The position numbers and the translations under genes are program-made. From assembly GCA_910585465.1 (NCBI GenBank), contig CAJUEW010000011.1, positions 42,702 through 106,701 on the forward strand: a stretch of DNA of 64,000 nucleotides. Reading direction: 5' to 3'. The notes beneath the pieces are model-generated. The model saw only the letters and a program-made list of their open reading frames with translations. It was not told the DNA's origin and did no database searches. Source of the DNA: an uncultured Lachnospiraceae bacterium (lineage in GTDB: Bacteria > Bacillota > Clostridia > Lachnospirales > Lachnospiraceae). Positions 60,614 through 64,000 of the stretch are shown in pieces (position 1 is the stretch's first letter; every line of letters starts with the position of its first letter).

Positions 60614-60874
60614 ATGGATAGAAAGTTTCCGATAATGACGCAGGAGATCGCCCGGTACCGGAAGAGCCTCCGGATAGGGGAAATGGTCCGGGCGGAGCTC
60701 AGAAAAGCAGATCCGGAGCTCCGTTTAAGAAAAACGGCGGCGGACTGCACGATCGTAAAGAAATATCCGCATGTCTGCATCGTAAAAGATCGGTACGGAC
60801 GCCAGGAGTGCGTACAATATGTGGAGCTGTTTATGACAGAGAGGAATATGGATCTGCATGAGAAGGATAAGTGA
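60614..60874 (+). CDS. Phage protein of unknown function
   Basis: An 86-residue basic protein. It has a helical start (MTQEIARYRKSLRIGEMVRAEL) and a small beta region (CTIVKKYPHVCIVKDRYGRQ, CVQYVELFM) that looks like a short SH3-type or KOW-like fold; this is only a shape impression. Start: ATG 60614 has GGAGAAAGA upstream; ATG 60599 and ATG 60515 are in frame. Its end comes 1 bp before the next gene's preferred start. Confidence 0.6.
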   Translation: MDRKFPIMTQEIARYRKSLRIGEMVRAELRKADPELRLRKTAADCTIVKKYPHVCIVKDRYGRQECVQYVELFMTERNMDLHEKDK

Positions 60875-60875
60875 A

Positions 60876-61163
60876 ATGTACCGTCTGTCGGGAGGCACGG
60901 TTCCCGGTCGTATCTGCCGGGACTGCGGAAATTGCAGGAAAGAAAAAAACGGGTACCGATGCCGGCTGTATGAGGAAGGCGGAGGGAGCGGAGTCTGGAA
61001 GCCGCATTTTATTGCCTGCCAATTCTTCAATCTGCCGCATCTTCCGGACTACATGAGAAAACCCAGGGGGCAGCAGGACAGTTGTCCGGATGAGGGGACT
61101 CAAATGAGCCTTCAGGATTTTCCGGAGTTTGTATTACAGGGCAAAGAGCCGGAAGAAAAATGA
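60876..61163 (+). CDS. Cys-rich, possibly zinc-binding phage protein
   Basis: A 95-residue protein with cysteines in ICRDCGNC, then YRCRLY and a later IACQFFN, suggesting a zinc knuckle (CxxC with further Cys). The rest is low complexity. The ATG at 60876 has AGAAGGA 8 nt upstream; an in-frame ATG at 60858 overlaps the previous gene by 17 bp. Its role is unknown; the position in the early operon suggests nucleic acid binding. Confidence 0.6.
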   Translation: MYRLSGGTVPGRICRDCGNCRKEKNGYRCRLYEEGGGSGVWKPHFIACQFFNLPHLPDYMRKPRGQQDSCPDEGTQMSLQDFPEFVLQGKEPEEK

Positions 61164-61216
61164 CAGAATAGAAAGTAGATGGGGAAATCATGACATTTCG
61201 GAAGGAGTAGAGGAAA

Positions 61217-61990
61217 GTGAAGAAATTTGAACTAACAGAAGAATTTGTAACTGATGCTTTTGAAAAAAAATTATTCCGCATCAGGGCGTTGATGTCATTT
61301 GATGATGTGAACGCGGGGGATTTGGGCGGATTTTTAGAGAAGGAGGAAAATCTTGCTCAGAGCGGAGATGCCTGGGTCTATGGAGATGCCAAGGTCTGTG
61401 GAGATGCCAAGGTTTACGGAGATGCCAGGGTCTGTGGAGATGCCAGGGTCTGTGGAGATGCCAGGGTCTGTGGAAATGCCAAGGTCTGTGGAAATGCCTG
61501 GGTTTACGGAAATGCCTGGGTTTACGGAAATGCCGAGGTCTGTGGAAATGCCAGGGTCTGTGGAAATGCCAAGGTCTGTGGAAATGCCTGGGTTTACGGA
61601 AATGCCGAGGTCTGTGGAAATGCCAAGGTAGGCGGAGATGCCAAGGTAGGCGGAGCTACCAAAGTCTATGGAGATGCCGAGGTCTGTGGAACTGCCGAAG
61701 TCTGCGATGCCTGGGTTTACGGAGATGCCAGTGTCTGTGGAAATGCCTGGGTTGGCGGAGATGCCGATTACACTTATATACATGGATTTGGTTCTGAACA
61801 GCGAACGACAACCTTTTATAGACAAAAAGACGGGACCGTGGGAGTGACCTGCGGATGCTTCACCGGGAATCTTCAGGAATTCCGGGAAAAGGTGAAGGAA
61901 ACCCATGGGAACAGCAAATATGCAAAGGAATATCTCATGATTGCGGATGTGATGGAGCTGCATTTTGAAAAGGAATCAGGCAATGGTTAG
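61217..61990 (+). CDS. Hexapeptide-repeat left-handed beta-helix phage protein
   Basis: A 257-residue protein. Residues 1-48 are a conserved phage N-terminal cap (SFDDVNAGDLGGFLEKEENL). Residues about 50-184 consist of 22 six-residue repeats of the form A-x-V-[CYG]-G-[DN], encoded by near-identical 18-bp units. This pattern predicts a left-handed beta helix. Residues 185-257 are a non-repeated C-terminal domain (KDGTVGVTCGCFTGNLQEF). Twelve of 22 repeats carry Cys at the fourth position. One unit lacks a codon. Start is the GTG at 61217 behind GGAG. Function unknown; related repeat proteins occur in phages of gut bacteria. Confidence 0.75.
   Translation: MKKFELTEEFVTDAFEKKLFRIRALMSFDDVNAGDLGGFLEKEENLAQSGDAWVYGDAKVCGDAKVYGDARVCGDARVCGDARVCGNAKVCGNAWVYGNAWVYGNAEVCGNARVCGNAKVCGNAWVYGNAEVCGNAKVGGDAKVGGATKVYGDAEVCGTAEVCDAWVYGDASVCGNAWVGGDADYTYIHGFGSEQRTTTFYRQKDGTVGVTCGCFTGNLQEFREKVKETHGNSKYAKEYLMIADVMELHFEKESGNG
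61364..61766 (+). repeat. Tandem 18-bp repeats encoding the beta-helix
   Basis: About 22 copies of an 18-bp unit related to GCCAAGGTCTGTGGAAAT, many identical or one base apart. They leave both other plus-strand frames and a minus-strand frame open, which explains spurious overlapping frames. The near-identity implies recent expansion by slippage or unequal exchange. Confidence 0.9.
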
Positions 61991-62111
61991 ATCGAGATAC
62001 ATAAAAATAAAAGCGGACGGCGAACTGGCTAGTCTGCTGGGTATGGAAAACAGTTCGGGCAGCAGGGAGGGTCATGCTGATGCAGGCAGTAATGAGATAT
62101 CCCGGAAGTAA
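61983..62111 (+). CDS. Possible 42-residue phage protein
   Basis: A basic, hydrophilic frame starting RSRYIKIKADGELASLLG, with AAGGA 8 nt before the ATG at 61983. It overlaps the beta-helix gene by 8 bp and the methylase start by about 30 bp. Such overlaps are usual in phage operons. I know no family. Confidence 0.4.
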   Translation: MVRSRYIKIKADGELASLLGMENSSGSREGHADAGSNEISRK

Positions 62112-62895
62112 ATGGGGCATTGCAAATTGGATTGTGGATTTTTTTCCGGAGCATCATAGTTATCTGGAAGCGTTCTTCGGAAGCGGCGCGGTGCTGTTTA
62201 ACAAGCCTCGAAGCAACATAGAGACAGTAAATGATTTAGATGGGAATGTAGTCAATTTGTTCGAGTGGATTAAGAAAGATCCTGAAAAACTGGCCCATGA
62301 GATATACTATACCCCTTATGCCAGACAGGTATATGAGCAGGCTTTTAGCCGGGAGCCGGAGGACAGCTTTGGGAAAGCAGTTAATTTTTACATCCGCCTG
62401 AATATGGGACATGGATTCCGCACCACCGGGGAGAAAGTCGGCTGGAAGAACGACATACAGGCCCGGGAAAGGGCATATGCGGCGCAGGGCTGGAGCCATC
62501 TTCCGGAAAGAATATATCAGGCGGCTGAGCGGCTGCGTGGGGTGCAGATTGAAAATAAGCCGGCAGTGGAAGTAATTCAAAGATTTAACTATCCAAATGT
62601 CCTGGTTTATGCAGATCCTACATATGTGCTGAGTACCAGGCACGGAAAACAGTATCGGTATGAAATGGATGATACCGGACATGACGAACTGCTGGATGTC
62701 CTGCTTGCGCATAAAGGAAAAGTGCTGCTGAGCGGATATGATAATGACCTGTATAATGACCGCCTGCAGGGCTGGCACAAAGAAGAAACCATATGCTATA
62801 CACAGTCACGGTCCAAGAGAAGGGAAATTCTTTGGATGAATTATGAGCCGGAATATCAGATAACATTGTTTGGCCGGAATTTGTTGGTGAAGTAA
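62080..62895 (+). CDS. Dam-type DNA adenine N6-methyltransferase
   Basis: A 271-residue D12-class methylase, the type in which phage copies protect DNA from restriction. It has the SAM-binding start (RYPGSKWGIANWIVDFF, with EAFFGSGAVLF), the target recognition region about 100-150, and the catalytic motif IV reading ADPTY (179-182 from this start) where DPPY is standard. The C-terminal part has GKVLLSGYDNDLY. The ATG at 62080 is 9 nt after GGAGG; the ATG at 62074 is the alternative. It precedes a radical SAM gene by 2 bp. Confidence 0.85.
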   Translation: MQAVMRYPGSKWGIANWIVDFFPEHHSYLEAFFGSGAVLFNKPRSNIETVNDLDGNVVNLFEWIKKDPEKLAHEIYYTPYARQVYEQAFSREPEDSFGKAVNFYIRLNMGHGFRTTGEKVGWKNDIQARERAYAAQGWSHLPERIYQAAERLRGVQIENKPAVEVIQRFNYPNVLVYADPTYVLSTRHGKQYRYEMDDTGHDELLDVLLAHKGKVLLSGYDNDLYNDRLQGWHKEETICYTQSRSKRREILWMNYEPEYQITLFGRNLLVK

Positions 62896-62897
62896 GT

Positions 62898-63839
62898 ATG
62901 AAAATAGGATTGATAGATGTGGATGGCCATCATTTCCTCAATCTGCCGCTGATGAAATTATCGGCATGGCATAAGCGCCAGGGAGATACCGTTGTATGGT
63001 ATGAGCAGATGAAACACGGATTCCCGTATAAACCGCTTGACCGGGTGTATATGTCAAAGATATTCAGCTTTACGCCGGATTATCCATATTATGTGAATGC
63101 AGGGGAAATAGTCAGAGGCGGCAGCGGATACTGCATTAAGCTGGCAGAAGGAAAAGAAATCTATCACAGAAAAAATGATCATGATCTGCCAGAAGAGATT
63201 GAACATATATATCCGGATTACAGCCTGTATCCGGAATTGACGAAAGATACGGCTTATGGATTTATGAGCCGGGGGTGCCCGCGCGGATGTGCATTCTGTC
63301 ATGTAGGCTCCAAAGAGGGAAAACAGGCATACAAAGCGGCAGAGCTGCCAGAGTTCTGGAGAGGGCAGAAGAATATTGTTCTGCTGGACCCGAACCTGCT
63401 CGCCTGCAGGGAATGGAGGGATATCCTGCGGCAGCTGATAGATTCTCATGCGTGGGTGGATTTCTCACAGGGCCTGGACATCCGGTTAATGACAGAAGAA
63501 AAAGCGGAACTGATAAAGCAGGTTAAAACAAAAAATATTCACTTCGCATGGGACAGGTATGAGGACGGGGACTGGATTCTGCCGAAGCTTAAAACGTTTA
63601 AAGAACTGACAAAGCTGGATAAGAGAAAGTTATCTGTGTATGTTCTGACAAACTTTGATACGACATTGGAACAGGATTTGGAGAGGATCTATACATTACG
63701 GGATATAGGCTATACCCCCTATGTGATGATTTATAATAAGCAGAGTGTGAAAAAGGGAACGGATCTGAGGAGACTGCAGCGATGGGTAAATTCCAAAGTT
63801 GCCTTTGCGGCGGTCAGGAGGTTTGAGGAATTTAAATGA
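62898..63839 (+). CDS. Phage-encoded radical SAM protein
   Basis: A 313-residue protein. The N-terminal part (1-60) resembles a small Rossmann or cobalamin-binding-like domain (KIGLIDVDGHHFLNLPLMKL). A radical SAM core then carries RGCPRGCAFC (Cys127, 131, 134), FSQGLDIRLM and NFDTTLEQDLERIYTLRDIG. No SPASM cysteines follow. Relatives are found in prophages, always of unknown substrate. It lies between a Dam-type and a Dcm-type methylase with tight spacing (2 bp; then a 4-bp overlap), which suggests a joint role in DNA modification, but this is only inference. Confidence 0.8.
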   Translation: MKIGLIDVDGHHFLNLPLMKLSAWHKRQGDTVVWYEQMKHGFPYKPLDRVYMSKIFSFTPDYPYYVNAGEIVRGGSGYCIKLAEGKEIYHRKNDHDLPEEIEHIYPDYSLYPELTKDTAYGFMSRGCPRGCAFCHVGSKEGKQAYKAAELPEFWRGQKNIVLLDPNLLACREWRDILRQLIDSHAWVDFSQGLDIRLMTEEKAELIKQVKTKNIHFAWDRYEDGDWILPKLKTFKELTKLDKRKLSVYVLTNFDTTLEQDLERIYTLRDIGYTPYVMIYNKQSVKKGTDLRRLQRWVNSKVAFAAVRRFEEFK

Positions 63840-64000
63840 TAAACGGAGAATTAATAGTGGACAGCTTTGCCGGGGGAGGGGGAGCCAGCACGGGGATAGA
63901 GCTGGCAACCGGATACAGTGTGGATATAGCGGTCAATCATGATCTGGAAGCTATCCGGATGCATAAGGCGAATCATCCGGGGACAAGGCATTACTGTGAG
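63836..64000 (+). CDS. DNA (cytosine-5) methyltransferase, 3'-partial
   Basis: The first 55 codons of a Dcm-type methylase, cut by the window end. It begins INGELIVDSFAGGGGAST with motif I (SAM binding) as FAGGGGAS, then GIELATGYSVDIAVNHDLEA. Start ATG overlaps the radical SAM stop in ATGA. The catalytic PC motif lies beyond the window. Confidence 0.85.
   Translation, partial: MINGELIVDSFAGGGGASTGIELATGYSVDIAVNHDLEAIRMHKANHPGTRHYCE

Noticed and set aside
61364..61766. CRISPR-like repeat array
   Set aside because: The 18-bp units are directly adjacent with no unique spacers and encode a protein repeat.
61334..61963. Long minus-strand frame (209 codons) and a 92-codon plus frame across the repeat array
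   Set aside because: Both are by-products of the 18-bp repeat period, which keeps all frames open; neither has a ribosome binding site or non-repeat conservation.

Overview
The window looks like the chromosome of a Gram-positive, spore-forming gut anaerobe of the Bacillota, most likely Lachnospiraceae. Evidence: the germination protease gpr and spoIIP; hemZ and hemW; the SCIFF peptide with its radical SAM maturase; the fused secDF followed by recJ, apt and rel; many AGGAGG-type ribosome binding sites; and moderate GC. Genus is an inference I cannot settle from this sequence.

Layout. 1-3365: the end of an arginine operon (argB cut by the window edge, argD) and a membrane-anchored solute-binding protein. 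3437-10740: a small DMT transporter, then comEA, a two-component pair, a GerMN lipoprotein, comEC and holA. A shared terminator separates these from rpsT on the other strand. 11243-16544: gpr, spoIIP (sigma-E-like promoter), lepA, hemW. 16619-20890: a MoxR ATPase/VWA pair, two small unknown proteins, a SagB-type nitroreductase and a 48-residue peptide gene. 20942-22953: an accessory patch with an internally deleted IS1182-type element, an SMI1/KNR4 protein and about 450 bp without a gene. 22954-27821: polysaccharide deacetylase, rarA, an amidase with SPOR domain, an EamA transporter and a sigma-70-like protein without region 4. 27876-32802 (minus): two tandem leuD-leuC-type pairs and a CNNM/CorC protein. 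32941-47366: a long housekeeping run (TIGR04086 protein, SCIFF and maturase, secDF, recJ, apt, rel, a metallo-hydrolase, hemZ, hisS, aspS). 47423-49422: a two-gene RNA end-healing and sealing cassette (RNA ligase plus HD-polynucleotide kinase). 49637-53473: a MacB-like ABC exporter with a CARDB-type surface protein. 53528-56899: a LUD protein, pepF and a nitroreductase.

56979-64000: a tRNA-Gly(GCC) gene followed directly by an inward-facing tyrosine integrase and a phage-like early region that runs off the window end. It holds a divergent repressor/early-gene switch with identical operators, a second promoter bracketed by LexA-like boxes, an excisionase candidate, a tRNA-like RNA, several small proteins, a Cys-laddered beta-helix repeat protein, and a Dam-type methylase / radical SAM / Dcm-type methylase set.

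Most interesting candidates: the tRNA-like RNA at 60177-60281, the dual-operator lysogeny region, the methylase-radical SAM module, the region-4-less sigma-like protein, and the HD-Pnk/ligase cassette. The last is a known type of RNA repair set rather than a new one.
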